Assembly (NCBI RefSeq): GCF_030408915.1
Contig: NZ_CP047654.1
Coordinates: 2,728,001 to 2,792,000 of the forward strand
Length of the DNA stretch: 64,000 nucleotides
Source of the DNA: Corynebacterium guangdongense
Lineage (GTDB): Bacteria; Actinomycetota; Actinomycetes; Mycobacteriales; Mycobacteriaceae
Direction: 5' to 3'
Shown here: one piece after another, positions 1 through 7,781 of the stretch
Layout: the number at the start of each line of letters is the position of its first letter
Position numbering within the stretch: the first letter of the stretch is position 1
The notes under the pieces: model-generated
The model's database searches: none
What the model was told of the DNA's origin: nothing
Seen by the model: only the letters and a program-made list of their open reading frames with translations
Translations under genes and position numbers: made by a program

Positions 1-1
1 G

Positions 2-1342
2 GCCGGCCTCACCCGCAACGAAAGGCTGGACCGGCTCCCCGTCACCGCCAAGCACCATAAACTCCTGGTTGGTTCGGGCATCGGCTGGGCGCTCGACGCC
101 ATGGACGTGGGCCTGATCTCCTTCATCATGGCCGCCCTGGCGGTCCAGTGGAGCCTCAGCCCCACAGAAACCTCCTGGATCGCCTCCGTGGGCTTCATCG
201 GCATGGCCCTGGGCGCAACCTTCGGCGGGTTGCTCGCCGACCGGGTCGGACGTCGGCAGGTCTTCGCGATCACCCTGCTGGTCTACGGCATCGCCACCGG
301 CGCCTCCGCCTTCTCCACCGGGCTGGCGGTGCTCATCGCGCTGCGTTTCATCGTCGGCCTCGGACTAGGGGCGGAGCTGCCCGTCGCGTCGACGCTCATC
401 AGCGAATTCGCCCCGCGCAAGATTCGTGGCCGCATGGTGGTGCTGCTCGAGGCCTGGTGGGCGGTGGGATGGATCCTTGCCGCGGTGATCGGCACCTTCG
501 TCGTGGCCGGCAGCGACAACGGCTGGCGCTACGGCCTGCTGCTGGGCACGGTCCCGGCGGCCTATGCGCTCATCATCCGCTGGAAAATGCCGGAATCGGT
601 GCGCTTCCTCGAAACGAAGGGCCGCCACGAGGAGGCCGAGGCCACGGTCCGCAGATTCGAATCCGGCGTCGACCCCGACACGCTCAGGCTTATCGACGCC
701 CGGATTGCCCGCACCGAGGAGCACGTTGAACCGGTCGACCGTGACCTCGCACAGGAGACCTCGATCTGGTCGAGGAAGCTGCGCGGCCGCACGGCCGCGT
801 TCTGGATCGTGTGGTTCTGTGTCTCGCTGTCCTACTACGGGGCATTCACCTGGATCCCCTCGCTGCTGGTCGCCGACGGCTTCACGATGATCCGATCCTT
901 CAGCTTCACTCTCATCATCACCCTGGCCCAGCTGCCCGGTTACGCCGTGGCCGCCTGGCTGATCGAGAAGTGGGGCCGCCGGATGACCCTGGCCGTGTTC
1001 CTGGTGGGTTCCGCGGTCTCCGCCGGCCTCTACGGCCTGGCCTCGGTTGAGTGGCAGATCCTGGCGGCCGGCATGCTGCTGAGCTTCTTCAACCTCGGGG
1101 CCTGGGGCGCGCTCTACGCTATCGGGCCGGAGCTCTACCCCGCCCACATCCGGGCCACCGGCACCGGCGCCGCCGCGGGCTTCGGCCGCATCGCATCGAT
1201 CCTCGCGCCGCTGATCGTCCCCTTCGTCATGGGCGGTTTCGGCATCAGCTGGCTGTTCGCGCTCTTCGCCACCTCCTTCGCCATCGCGGCGGTGGCGGCC
1301 TTCACCCTCCCCGAGCAGAAGGGGCGCCAGCTCGACGCTTAA
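2..1342 (+). CDS. NiaP-like MFS transporter, 5' end outside window
   Basis: This is a major facilitator superfamily membrane transporter. The reading frame is open from base 2 with no start codon before the internal ATG at 101, so the true start lies left of the window. The 446 visible residues contain the family opening DAMDVGLISF, the MFS loop signature GGLLADRVGRR and a second-half loop WLIEKWGRR. The overall sequence resembles Bacillus NiaP (YceI), a niacin transporter, including the stretch LGAELPVASTLISE. Import of niacin or another small organic acid by proton symport is inferred from that resemblance; aromatic-acid MFS carriers are close relatives. A hairpin follows the stop. Confidence 0.85.
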   Translation, partial: AGLTRNERLDRLPVTAKHHKLLVGSGIGWALDAMDVGLISFIMAALAVQWSLSPTETSWIASVGFIGMALGATFGGLLADRVGRRQVFAITLLVYGIATGASAFSTGLAVLIALRFIVGLGLGAELPVASTLISEFAPRKIRGRMVVLLEAWWAVGWILAAVIGTFVVAGSDNGWRYGLLLGTVPAAYALIIRWKMPESVRFLETKGRHEEAEATVRRFESGVDPDTLRLIDARIARTEEHVEPVDRDLAQETSIWSRKLRGRTAAFWIVWFCVSLSYYGAFTWIPSLLVADGFTMIRSFSFTLIITLAQLPGYAVAAWLIEKWGRRMTLAVFLVGSAVSAGLYGLASVEWQILAAGMLLSFFNLGAWGALYAIGPELYPAHIRATGTGAAAGFGRIASILAPLIVPFVMGGFGISWLFALFATSFAIAAVAAFTLPEQKGRQLDA

Positions 1343-1360
1343 GGAGCGGAAACGGCGAGG

Positions 1361-1390
1361 CACCCGGCAGAATTTCTGCCGAGTGTCTTT
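1361..1390 (+). terminator. Rho-independent terminator after the MFS gene
   Basis: A stem CGGCAG / CTGCCG closes a 5-base loop, is extended by GCAC/GTGT pairing, and is followed by a T-rich run (tcttttct). It starts about 20 bases after the MFS stop codon and separates that gene from the convergent small ORF. Confidence 0.7.
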
Positions 1391-1412
1391 TCTCTGGCTT
1401 CGGACGGGCGGC

Positions 1413-1604
1413 CTAGAAGGCGAACAGTCGGCCGAAGAAGCCCTTTCCCCTCTTGGCGGCGGTGGCCTCCGCGAGGTCCTCGATGCTGCGGGGCATGTTC
1501 AGCAGCAGAGTGTTGCCTTCGGTGTGGGCGACGGTGAGGGAATCATCCAGTCGGGCGAAAGTCGTTGCGCAAGCGGTGTCGGTGTTGACGGTACGAATGG
1601 TCAT
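1413..1604 (-). CDS. Small hypothetical protein (63 aa), putatively iron-regulated
   Basis: I do not recognise this protein. The start at 1604 was chosen because GAAGGAGG lies 7 bases upstream; a longer frame to 1721 has no such site and would run through the regulatory boxes. The product (MTIRTVNTD... to ...GKGFFGRLFAF) has no membrane segment or signal peptide, and ends in a basic, aromatic-rich tail. About 105-155 bases upstream lie two DtxR-like boxes, so expression is probably repressed by iron-loaded DtxR. It stands alone, convergent with the MFS gene and separated from dnaB by a possible terminator. Confidence 0.6.
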   Translation of the reverse strand: MTIRTVNTDTACATTFARLDDSLTVAHTEGNTLLLNMPRSIEDLAEATAAKRGKGFFGRLFAF

Positions 1605-1708
1605 GGGGTGTGCCTCCTTCCTCAATGCGGTGTCTGCAGTACAAGGTCTCAGCAATGTCTGCCGGGTCGATGTCCTAGAGTTTAGGACTTTTGCGCAGGT
1701 CAGGCACC

Positions 1709-1727
1709 GTTGGTAAGGCAAACCTAA
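1709..1727 (-). promoter_or_regulatory. DtxR-like iron box, proximal
   Basis: On the minus strand this reads TTAGGTTTGCCTTACCAAC. By eye it agrees at about 14 of 19 positions with the corynebacterial DtxR consensus (TTAGGTTAGSCTAACCTAA). It lies upstream of the 63-aa ORF. Confidence 0.55.
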
Positions 1728-1738
1728 AGCAGGAGCGC

Positions 1739-1757
1739 CTTAGATAGGCAACCCTAA
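1739..1757 (-). promoter_or_regulatory. DtxR-like iron box, distal
   Basis: The minus strand reads TTAGGGTTGCCTATCTAAG, about 13 of 19 matches to the DtxR consensus. Its centre is 30 bp from the proximal box, close to three helical turns, so two dimers could bind the same face of the DNA. Confidence 0.5.
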
Positions 1758-1782
1758 AAAGAGGGTCCGAAACCCCGGGACC
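1752..1782 (-). terminator. Possible terminator downstream of dnaB
   Basis: On the minus strand GGTCC and GGACC pair across a 9-base loop and are followed by a CTCTTTTTA run. The hairpin lies about 110 bases after the dnaB stop and just before the DtxR boxes of the next gene. The stem is short, so confidence is limited. Confidence 0.4.
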
Positions 1783-1894
1783 ACGGGCTTTAAGTCAGAC
1801 CAAAAGCTCTGTTAGGTAATTCTCACCACTCCCCCCTGGGGGTGTGATGAATAAAAATACCCGGAAAGACGGCCGACCGATGGCCCGCCCCTCC

Positions 1895-3391
1895 TTAACC
1901 GTGTGCCATGGACACGAAACGCGAGTAGTGCAGCTGGTGGGCGACCGGAATCGTGTCGATCGGACCGCCACGATGCTTGGCGATGATGATGTCCGCCTCA
2001 CCCGCGCGCTCCGAGTCTCGCTCCTGCGAGTCCGGGCGGTTGAGCAGCATGACGATGTCGGCGTCCTGCTCGAGGGAGCCGGACTCACGCAGATCGGCCA
2101 GCTGCGGTTTCTTGTCCGGACGGTTCTCCGGGCCACGGTTCAGCTGGGAGATGGCGATCACCGGGACGTCGAGCTCCTTGGCCAGCAGCTTGAGCTGGCG
2201 GGAGAACTCCGAGACCTCCTGCTGACGGGACTCCACCCGCTTGCCCGAGCTCATCAGCTGCAGGTAGTCGAGCACGATGAGGTCGAGGCCGTGAGACTGC
2301 TTGAGACGGCGGGCCTTGGAGCGAATCTCCATCATCGTGAGGTTCGCAGAATCGTCGATGTAGAGGGGCGCGTCCTGGATCTCGTTGAGCCGGCTGGTCA
2401 GCTTCTCCCAGGCCGGCTCATCCATCTTGCCCGAACGCATGTCCGAGAGCTTGATGGCGGTCTCCGCAGCGAGCATGCGCATGATGATCTCGGAGGCGCT
2501 CATCTCCAGCGAGAAGATGATTGAGGTCAACCCGTGCTGGATGGAGGCCGAGCGCATGAAGTCCAGGGAGAGCGTCGACTTACCCACGCCCGGGCGGGCG
2601 GCGATGATGATCATCTGACCGCCGTGCAGGCCGTTGATGAGGTTGTCCAGGTCGGCGAAACCGGTGGGCACGCCCATCGCGGTGCCCTTGTCACGCTGGA
2701 AGGCCGCGAGCTCGTCCATCGTGTCGGTGAGCAATTCGTTGAGGACCTTGTAGTCCTCCGCGGTGCGGTTCTGGGCGACGCCGAAAACCTCCTGCTGAGC
2801 CCGGTCGACGACCGCTTCGACGTCGTCGCCGTCGTTGCCCTCATAGCCGTACTGGACAATACGGGTGCCGGCGTCGACGAGCCTGCGCAGCACCGCCTTC
2901 TCCGCCACGATCTCGGCGTAATAGCGGGCGTTCGCCGCGGTCGGCACCGAGGAGATGAGGGTGTGCAGGTAGGGCGCGCCGCCGACGCGCTCCAGGTCAT
3001 TGTGGCGGTCGAGACGCCCGGCGACGATGACCGGGTCAATGTTCTTGTCGAGGGCGTAGAGGTCCAGAATCGCCGCGTAGATGAGTTCGTGCGCCGGGTA
3101 GAAGAAGTCCTCCGGGGAGAGCTCCTCGATGACGTCAGTGACCGTGTTCGGGCTCAGCAGCATCGCGCCGAGCACCCCCATCTCAGCCTCCTTGTCATGC
3201 GGCGGCTGGCGGTAGTCGTCATAGCGCGGCGCGGAGTCCCGGTCGCGGCCGCGGCCGCCCTTCGTACCGAAGGCCTTGCGGGGCGCCTCATCGCGGGGCG
3301 CCGGCGGCTCCATGGGTTCGAAGGGCTCCGCGGGCGGCACGTAATCGTCGTCGAAGCTACCGCTGGCGTCATGCTGGCTCGGGTTGGTCAT
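1895..3391 (-). CDS. dnaB: Replicative DNA helicase DnaB
   Basis: DnaB is the hexameric 5'-3' helicase that unwinds DNA ahead of the replisome and binds primase. The ATG at 3391 was chosen over an open extension to 3514 because AAGGAG lies 7 bases upstream. The 498-aa product has a disordered Asp/Pro/Arg-rich extension (about residues 1-60), the DnaB N-terminal domain from about residue 63 (DKEAEMGVLGAMLLSP), and the RecA-type motor with Walker A PGVGKS near residue 267, Walker B LIVLDYLQLM and the ISQLNRGPE segment. No intein is present, although actinobacterial dnaB genes often carry one. It lies downstream of rplI across a 0.6-kb gap. Confidence 0.97.
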   Translation of the reverse strand: MTNPSQHDASGSFDDDYVPPAEPFEPMEPPAPRDEAPRKAFGTKGGRGRDRDSAPRYDDYRQPPHDKEAEMGVLGAMLLSPNTVTDVIEELSPEDFFYPAHELIYAAILDLYALDKNIDPVIVAGRLDRHNDLERVGGAPYLHTLISSVPTAANARYYAEIVAEKAVLRRLVDAGTRIVQYGYEGNDGDDVEAVVDRAQQEVFGVAQNRTAEDYKVLNELLTDTMDELAAFQRDKGTAMGVPTGFADLDNLINGLHGGQMIIIAARPGVGKSTLSLDFMRSASIQHGLTSIIFSLEMSASEIIMRMLAAETAIKLSDMRSGKMDEPAWEKLTSRLNEIQDAPLYIDDSANLTMMEIRSKARRLKQSHGLDLIVLDYLQLMSSGKRVESRQQEVSEFSRQLKLLAKELDVPVIAISQLNRGPENRPDKKPQLADLRESGSLEQDADIVMLLNRPDSQERDSERAGEADIIIAKHRGGPIDTIPVAHQLHYSRFVSMAHG

Positions 3392-3523
3392 GTACTGCTC
3401 CTTCGTTAAGGCGGTCCCCCTTGTTGTAGGCAGTTTAAGTCCCGACCACGACACCGTCGAATAACCCGTTTTGTCGGAGGAAAAGGGGAGTTGTACCCAG
3501 GGCTGTGGGGGCATTCTCGACGT

Positions 3524-3546
3524 TTATCCACACTCTCTGTGGATAA
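3524..3546. promoter_or_regulatory. Pair of opposed perfect DnaA boxes
   Basis: TTATCCACA at 3524-3532 and its reverse complement TGTGGATAA at 3538-3546 are separated by five bases. Both match the strong DnaA-box consensus exactly. The adjacent bases (ataaatatgg) are AT-rich for this genome. Confidence 0.75.
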
Positions 3547-3591
3547 ATATGGTTAACAGCACGTGACGGGCGTGTCACAGTCCGCATGTAC

Positions 3592-3611
3592 TGTGGATAA
3601 CTTGTGGAGAA
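3592..3611 (-). promoter_or_regulatory. Perfect DnaA box with adjacent near match
   Basis: TGTGGATAA at 3592-3600 is a perfect DnaA box on the minus strand. TGTGGAGAA at 3603-3611 is in the same orientation with one mismatch, 11 bp further on, roughly one helical turn. Confidence 0.7.
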
Positions 3612-3668
3612 CTTCGCCCCTGCGGCCCACATTATCCCTATTCATCGTGTTCAGACGAGTTTCTGCCC

Positions 3669-3677
3669 TGTGGATAA
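3669..3677 (-). promoter_or_regulatory. Perfect DnaA box
   Basis: TGTGGATAA on the plus strand, a fourth exact DnaA box within about 150 bp. A degenerate TTATCCCTA lies between it and the previous box at 3632-3640. Confidence 0.7.
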
Positions 3678-3998
3678 ACCTGTGACTGATGCCTCGAGAC
3701 CAAAGTCCGAAAGGAGCCTCGACGGGGTGGAAATCACACTTCTTCACACGTCCGGAAGGTGAATAGCCGGGAAACAATGCACAGCAGAACCGCAAGGTGT
3801 GGAAAATGCGACCGACCCCGTGGCCCAGCGTCCGGGCGACGCCTCTTCCCTCACAGAAGAGACGCGCACGGTGGACGTGGGTGACGGGGCCGGTGGCGTG
3901 CTGTTGTCGTCTGGTGTGATCTTCTCCCGTAGCCGCGGTCCGGTTTCTCAGGCCGGAGTGCGGGGATGCGGGTCACACCCGTCTATCGCGCGAGTAAA

Positions 3999-4451
3999 TT
4001 ACTCGGCGACGACCGAAAAGTTGACCTTGCCGTTGACCTCAGGGTGCAGCTTCACGATGACCTGGTAGTTACCGGTCGTGGTGATGTAGCCCTTCGGCAG
4101 CTCGATGTTGCGCTTGTCCAGGGTCGGACCGTTGGCAGCCTTCACGGCGTCAGCGATGTCGCCGGTCTTGACGGAGCCGAAGAGCTTGCCCTTCTCGGAG
4201 GTCTTCACCTTGACGGTGACGCCCTCCAGGCCGTCGAGCTGCTGGCGCACCTCATGTGCGTGGTCGAGATCGCGGATCGCACGTGCATCCTGTGCACGCT
4301 TGATCTCCTCGATCTCCTTCTCTGCGCCGCGGGTGGCCACAATGGCCAGGCCGCGCGGAAGCAGGTAGTTGCGTCCGTAGCCGTTCTTGACCTCGACGAT
4401 ATCGCCGGGCTCGCCAAGCTTCTCAACGGCAGCGGTGAGGATCAGCTTCAT
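3999..4451 (-). CDS. rplI: 50S ribosomal protein L9
   Basis: L9 binds domain V of 23S rRNA near the base of the L1 stalk and is a rod of two globular domains joined by a long helix. The 150-aa product has the usual length. The N-terminal signature is present (MKLILTAAVEKLGEPGDIVE, then KNGYGRNYLLPRG), followed by the charged connecting helix and the C-terminal domain ending in VNFSVVAE. It follows ssb by about 60 bases, in the rpsF-ssb-rplI order typical of Corynebacterium, where rpsR is not in this cluster. Confidence 0.98.
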   Translation of the reverse strand: MKLILTAAVEKLGEPGDIVEVKNGYGRNYLLPRGLAIVATRGAEKEIEEIKRAQDARAIRDLDHAHEVRQQLDGLEGVTVKVKTSEKGKLFGSVKTGDIADAVKAANGPTLDKRNIELPKGYITTTGNYQVIVKLHPEVNGKVNFSVVAE

Positions 4452-4514
4452 GATCCCTGCCTTTCGTTGTGTTCAGGTGTAGATGGATGACGTTCTTGTT
4501 ACTTACTTGAGCGT

Positions 4515-5159
4515 TTAGAACGGCGGCTCATCATCTGCGCCCCCGCCGAAACCGCCGGCCGGGGGTGCAGAGTTCCACGGGTCGTTCTGGGGAGCGTTGC
4601 CACCCTGGTTGGACTGCTGGCCACCGAAGTTGCCGCCGCCGCCAGAATTGCCTCCGCCGAAACCACCCTGGTTTCCACCCCAGTTGCCGCCGGTGTTGCC
4701 ACCGGCGCCGCCGCCGAAGTTGCCGCCGCCCTGGCCGCCACCGCCCTGGTTGCCGCCGCCGGACCAGTTGCCGCCGCCGGACCCGCCTTCACGCGGGTTG
4801 CGGTTGACCTGGGCCGAAGCGAACTTCAGGGAGGGGCCGACCTCGTCGACCTCAACTTCGAAGACGGTGCGCTGCTCACCCTCGCGGGTCTGGTAGCTGC
4901 GCTGCTTCAGGCGGCCGTTGACGATGACACGCATGCCCTTGGACAGGGTCTCGGCGACGTTCTCGGCAGCCTGGCGCCACACGTTGCAGGTAAGGAACAG
5001 GGCTTCGCCATCCTCGTACTGACCCGAGTCGCGGTTGTAGACGCGCGGGGTCGAGGCGACGCGGAAATTAGCCACAGCCGCACCCGACGGGGTGAAGCGG
5101 AGCTCCGGGTCGGCAACGACGTTGCCGACGATGGTGATCGGGGTATCTCCAGCAGCCAT
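4515..5159 (-). CDS. ssb: Single-stranded DNA-binding protein
   Basis: SSB coats single-stranded DNA and recruits replication and repair proteins. The OB fold spans about residues 1-115 ([20 protein letters not shown] onward). A long glycine-, glutamine- and asparagine-rich linker follows (about 125-200), and the protein ends in the acidic tip DDEPPF that docks partner proteins. At 214 residues it is within the actinobacterial range. The linker is encoded by repeated GGN codons ([14 protein letters not shown] units), making this stretch low-complexity at the DNA level. It is co-transcribed with rpsF and rplI. Confidence 0.98.
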   Translation of the reverse strand: MAAGDTPITIVGNVVADPELRFTPSGAAVANFRVASTPRVYNRDSGQYEDGEALFLTCNVWRQAAENVAETLSKGMRVIVNGRLKQRSYQTREGEQRTVFEVEVDEVGPSLKFASAQVNRNPREGGSGGGNWSGGGNQGGGGQGGGNFGGGAGGNTGGNWGGNQGGFGGGNSGGGGNFGGQQSNQGGNAPQNDPWNSAPPAGGFGGGADDEPPF

Positions 5160-5252
5160 TATGTATTCCTCAATTCCTTACAAGTGTGTTCGGGGTGAAA
5201 GAGCCGTGTTGCCCGGAGGCTACCTCATCGGCAGCCCCCGGTGTTCCCGTTC

Positions 5253-5540
5253 TTACTTGTCGGCGCGAAGCACCTTGGTGCGGAGAACCGCATCGCTCAG
5301 GTTGAGAAGACGATCCATCTCCTGGACGGACTCAGACTCGCAGTCCAGGTTGACGACGATGTAGACGCCCTCTTCCTGCTTCTCGATCGGGTATGCCAGA
5401 TGGCGCTTACCCCAGACGTCAACCTTCTCGACAGTGCCCTTATCCTTGCGGATGATTTCCAGGTACTTATCCAGCGACGTGGCTGCGGTGCGCTCATCCT
5501 GGGTTGGGTGCAGAATGATCATTACTTCGTAGTGACGCAC
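5253..5540 (-). CDS. rpsF: 30S ribosomal protein S6
   Basis: S6 binds the central domain of 16S rRNA as a heterodimer with S18. I prefer the GTG at 5540, giving RHYEVMIILHPTQDERT and 95 residues, the normal family size. The ribosome site AGGAGGTGAT lies 8-11 bases upstream, whereas the earlier in-frame ATG (5549) is only two bases from it. The conserved segment VDVWGKRHLAYPI is present. It is the first gene of the rpsF-ssb-rplI cluster. Confidence 0.96.
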   Translation of the reverse strand: MRHYEVMIILHPTQDERTAATSLDKYLEIIRKDKGTVEKVDVWGKRHLAYPIEKQEEGVYIVVNLDCESESVQEMDRLLNLSDAVLRTKVLRADK

Positions 5541-5583
5541 GGACCTCATCACCTCCTATGGTCTAGTGTTTTTTGGCTCGGCC

Positions 5584-5600
5584 ATGCCCCTTGTGGGCAT
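5584..5600 (-). promoter_or_regulatory. Hairpin in the rpsF leader
   Basis: A perfect ATGCCC / GGGCAT stem with a five-base loop lies about 45 bases upstream of the rpsF start, inside the predicted leader. An S6:S18-binding leader element is known upstream of rpsF in many bacteria. I cannot confirm its conserved internal loop here. Confidence 0.35.
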
Positions 5601-5633
5601 AGCAGGAGGGTCGTTGCGTCAGGCAACCTGGCC

Positions 5634-5662
5634 AGAATAGCAGCCCCGCAGGTCAGAGCGAA
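5634..5662 (-). promoter_or_regulatory. Predicted rpsF promoter
   Basis: On the minus strand TTCGCT (-35) and TATTCT (-10) are 17 bases apart, about 95 bases upstream of rpsF. The -10 is a good sigma-A match, the -35 a weak one. Confidence 0.4.
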
Positions 5663-5668
5663 ATCACG

Positions 5669-6643
5669 TTATTTGACATCGCGCGGGAAATTTTGTTGCC
5701 CGGGCCGGCCCGACGACGCCGACGGCACATTCGCCTGCGCAACCGCCAGAAAGTCGGTCGCCGGCGAGTGCATCGGGGCGTCCGGCCACACCACCCGCAG
5801 CGGGCGGCGCAGATCGACCCCGTTGGTCGGGACCTCGACGAGCATGCCCGTGCGCAGGGGTACATCCACCACCAACCGGGAGAGCACGCCGGGCGCGACG
5901 CCCGCGGCGACGGACCCGACCACCGCGGCGTTGGAGCTGACCTCGAGTTCCGGGTCCGCGCGGGGATAGTCGCGGAGCAGCGCGTCCAGCGTCCCGCGGG
6001 TGCCGGAGCCCGTCTCCCGCACCACCAGCCCGGTGCCCGCCAGTTCCCGCGCGCTGACGGGGCGGGCCCGCCCGGCCCAGGGGTGGCCCGGCGCGACGAC
6101 GAGGGCGAGCTCGTCGGTGGCCAGCAGGTTGACGCGGGCGTGGCGCACCGGCAGCGGGGTCTCGATGAAGCCGATGTCGACGCGGCCTGCCTCCAGGGCG
6201 GCCAGCGTGTCCTGGGAATTGGCGACCGTGAGCGTCACCTCGACGTCCGGATAGTCCCTGTGGAAGCGTGCCAACCAACGCGGGGCGAGGTATTCGGCGA
6301 TTGTCTGGGAGGCGCCGACGCTGAGGTGGGTGCCCGCCTCATGCGCCAGGGAGGTGACTGCGCCGGCGTACTCGTCGAGCGCGAGGAGGGCTTCTGCGGC
6401 CCACGCGGCGACGAGTCGGCCGTCCTCGGTGAGGGTCGAGCCGGCCGGGGTGCGATCCACCAGGTGCAGGCCGGTGACCCGTTCGTACCTGGCCAGTGCG
6501 CGGGAGGCGTTGGACTGGGCCATGCCCAGCTCCCGCGCGGCGGCGCCGAGGGAGCGGCGCTCACCGATGAGGACGAGCAGCCGCATGGCGTTGTCGTCGA
6601 TGACCTGTGCCGGAATACCCATGCGCCCATGATATGACCCCAT
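5669..6643 (-). CDS. LysR-family transcriptional regulator
   Basis: This is a 324-aa LysR-type regulator. The start at 6643 has GGAAGGAG 9 bases upstream; a longer open frame to 7393 is the antisense of the neighbouring transporter. The N-terminal helix-turn-helix is clear (RRSLGAAARELGMAQSNASR, residues about 22-45), followed by the linker helix and the periplasmic-binding-fold effector domain (about 95-310). It is divergent from a YeiH-type permease with only 49 bp between the starts, the usual LysR-target arrangement, so the permease is the likely regulated gene. The effector is unknown; homologous pairs are linked to sulfur compounds. Confidence 0.93.
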   Translation of the reverse strand: MGSYHGRMGIPAQVIDDNAMRLLVLIGERRSLGAAARELGMAQSNASRALARYERVTGLHLVDRTPAGSTLTEDGRLVAAWAAEALLALDEYAGAVTSLAHEAGTHLSVGASQTIAEYLAPRWLARFHRDYPDVEVTLTVANSQDTLAALEAGRVDIGFIETPLPVRHARVNLLATDELALVVAPGHPWAGRARPVSARELAGTGLVVRETGSGTRGTLDALLRDYPRADPELEVSSNAAVVGSVAAGVAPGVLSRLVVDVPLRTGMLVEVPTNGVDLRRPLRVVWPDAPMHSPATDFLAVAQANVPSASSGRPGQQNFPRDVK

Positions 6644-6692
6644 GGCAAAGTGCTCCTTCCCAGGGTCCCGGGCATCGGGGAGAGTAAAACCT

Positions 6693-7775
6693 ATGCGCTT
6701 CAGGACCGAGACAGAGACCGATGCCCAGACAGGCCGGTCACCACACGTCGGGCAGGAGCGGGCCGAACCCCACGACCCTCCCGGGTGGTTCGCCCCGCTG
6801 CCCGGCGCCGCCGCCTGCCTGCTCGGCACTTTGGTCGCCGCCTGGTTGAGCGGACTCCTCCCCGTCATCCCCATGATGCCCCTGGCGATCCTGCTCGGGG
6901 CATTCCTCGCCAACGCGATCCGCCTGCCCGAGGTGATCGAGCCGGGCATCGCCTTCTGTGCCAGACACGTATTGCGGATCGGGATCGTGCTGCTGGGCCT
7001 GCAGATCCCCCTCTCCGAGGTCCTCGGCCTGGGCTGGCAGCCCCTCCTCGCCGTCCTCGCCGTCGTCGCCGGCGGGATGGCCAGCACCGTCTGGCTGGGG
7101 CGCCGACTGGGCGTGGACGAGCAGCTGACCCTGCTGATCGCCGCGGGCTTCTCCGTCTGCGGCGCGGCCGCGGTGGCCGGCGCGCAGACCGTGGTGAGGG
7201 CGAGCCGGGAGAAGATGGCGACGGCCCTCGCGCTGGTTATCCTGTTCGGCACGCTCGCCATTGGGCTGGTCCCCGTCCTCGGCGCGTTGTTCGGCCTGTC
7301 CTCCGCCGCCACCGGCGCCTGGGCGGGCGCAACGATCCATGAGGTCGCCCAAGTCGTCGCCGCCGCCGGCGTCGTCGGTGGCCCGGAGTCCACGGCGATG
7401 CAGTACGCCGTCGTCGTGAAGCTCTCCCGAGTCGTTCTGCTGGCGGCGGTGGTCGCCTACCTGGCCGTCCACCTCCGCAGGCGCGGTCTGGCCACCGTCG
7501 CCCACGCCCCCGACCGGGCCCCCCTCGTGCCGGGCTTCGTCGTCGGGTTCCTCGCCATGGTCGTCCTCGCCTCGACCGGAGCCGTGCCGGCGCCGGTCCT
7601 GGACATCCCCTCCCGGCTGCAGTCGGTGCTGCTGGCCATGGCGATGTTCGCCCTGGGCTGCGGCGTGAAGTTCAGCGAGCTGCGCACCATCGGCTGGCGC
7701 CCGTTCGTCCTGGGCGCGCTCGCCAGCACGGTGGTCGCCGCAATCGGCCTGCTCGGCGTCCTCGTGGCCTTCTAG
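6693..7775 (+). CDS. YeiH/UPF0324-family putative sulfate exporter
   Basis: This is an integral membrane protein of the UPF0324 (YeiH/YadS) family, often annotated as a putative sulfate exporter. I start it at ATG 6693 (GGGGAGAG 8 bases upstream); an earlier ATG at 6642 would overlap the start of the divergent LysR gene. The 360 residues contain about ten hydrophobic segments and the family stretches ILLGAFLANAIRLPE, GIVLLGLQIPLSEV, FSVCGAAAVAGAQTV and GATIHEVAQVVAA. The function is inferred from family annotation and is not firmly established. It ends 6 bp before the convergent lipoprotein gene. Confidence 0.9.
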   Translation: MRFRTETETDAQTGRSPHVGQERAEPHDPPGWFAPLPGAAACLLGTLVAAWLSGLLPVIPMMPLAILLGAFLANAIRLPEVIEPGIAFCARHVLRIGIVLLGLQIPLSEVLGLGWQPLLAVLAVVAGGMASTVWLGRRLGVDEQLTLLIAAGFSVCGAAAVAGAQTVVRASREKMATALALVILFGTLAIGLVPVLGALFGLSSAATGAWAGATIHEVAQVVAAAGVVGGPESTAMQYAVVVKLSRVVLLAAVVAYLAVHLRRRGLATVAHAPDRAPLVPGFVVGFLAMVVLASTGAVPAPVLDIPSRLQSVLLAMAMFALGCGVKFSELRTIGWRPFVLGALASTVVAAIGLLGVLVAF

Positions 7776-7781
7776 GCGGCC

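Larger units (their letters stand above)
3392..3998. other. dnaB-rplI intergenic region (607 bp) with DnaA boxes
   Basis: No convincing gene is present; the short frames here lack ribosome sites and recognisable protein sequence. The dnaB-proximal half (3520-3680) is locally AT-richer and holds four perfect DnaA boxes plus near matches, listed separately. It also contains an inverted repeat GTGAC / GTCAC at 3563-3578. I see no clear terminator for rplI in the distal half. Confidence 0.75.

Noticed and set aside
3561..3579. CRP/GlxR-like site GTGAC...GTCAC upstream of dnaB
   Set aside because: The spacing between TGA and TCA halves is 8 bases rather than the 6 of TGTGA-N6-TCACA, so it does not match the GlxR consensus.
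3553..3795. 80-codon minus-strand frame in the dnaB-rplI gap
   Set aside because: It runs through the DnaA boxes, has no ribosome site and no recognisable sequence.
4452..4514. Absence of rpsR between ssb and rplI
   Set aside because: In Corynebacterium rpsR is normally encoded with other ribosomal genes elsewhere, so this is not a deletion specific to this genome.
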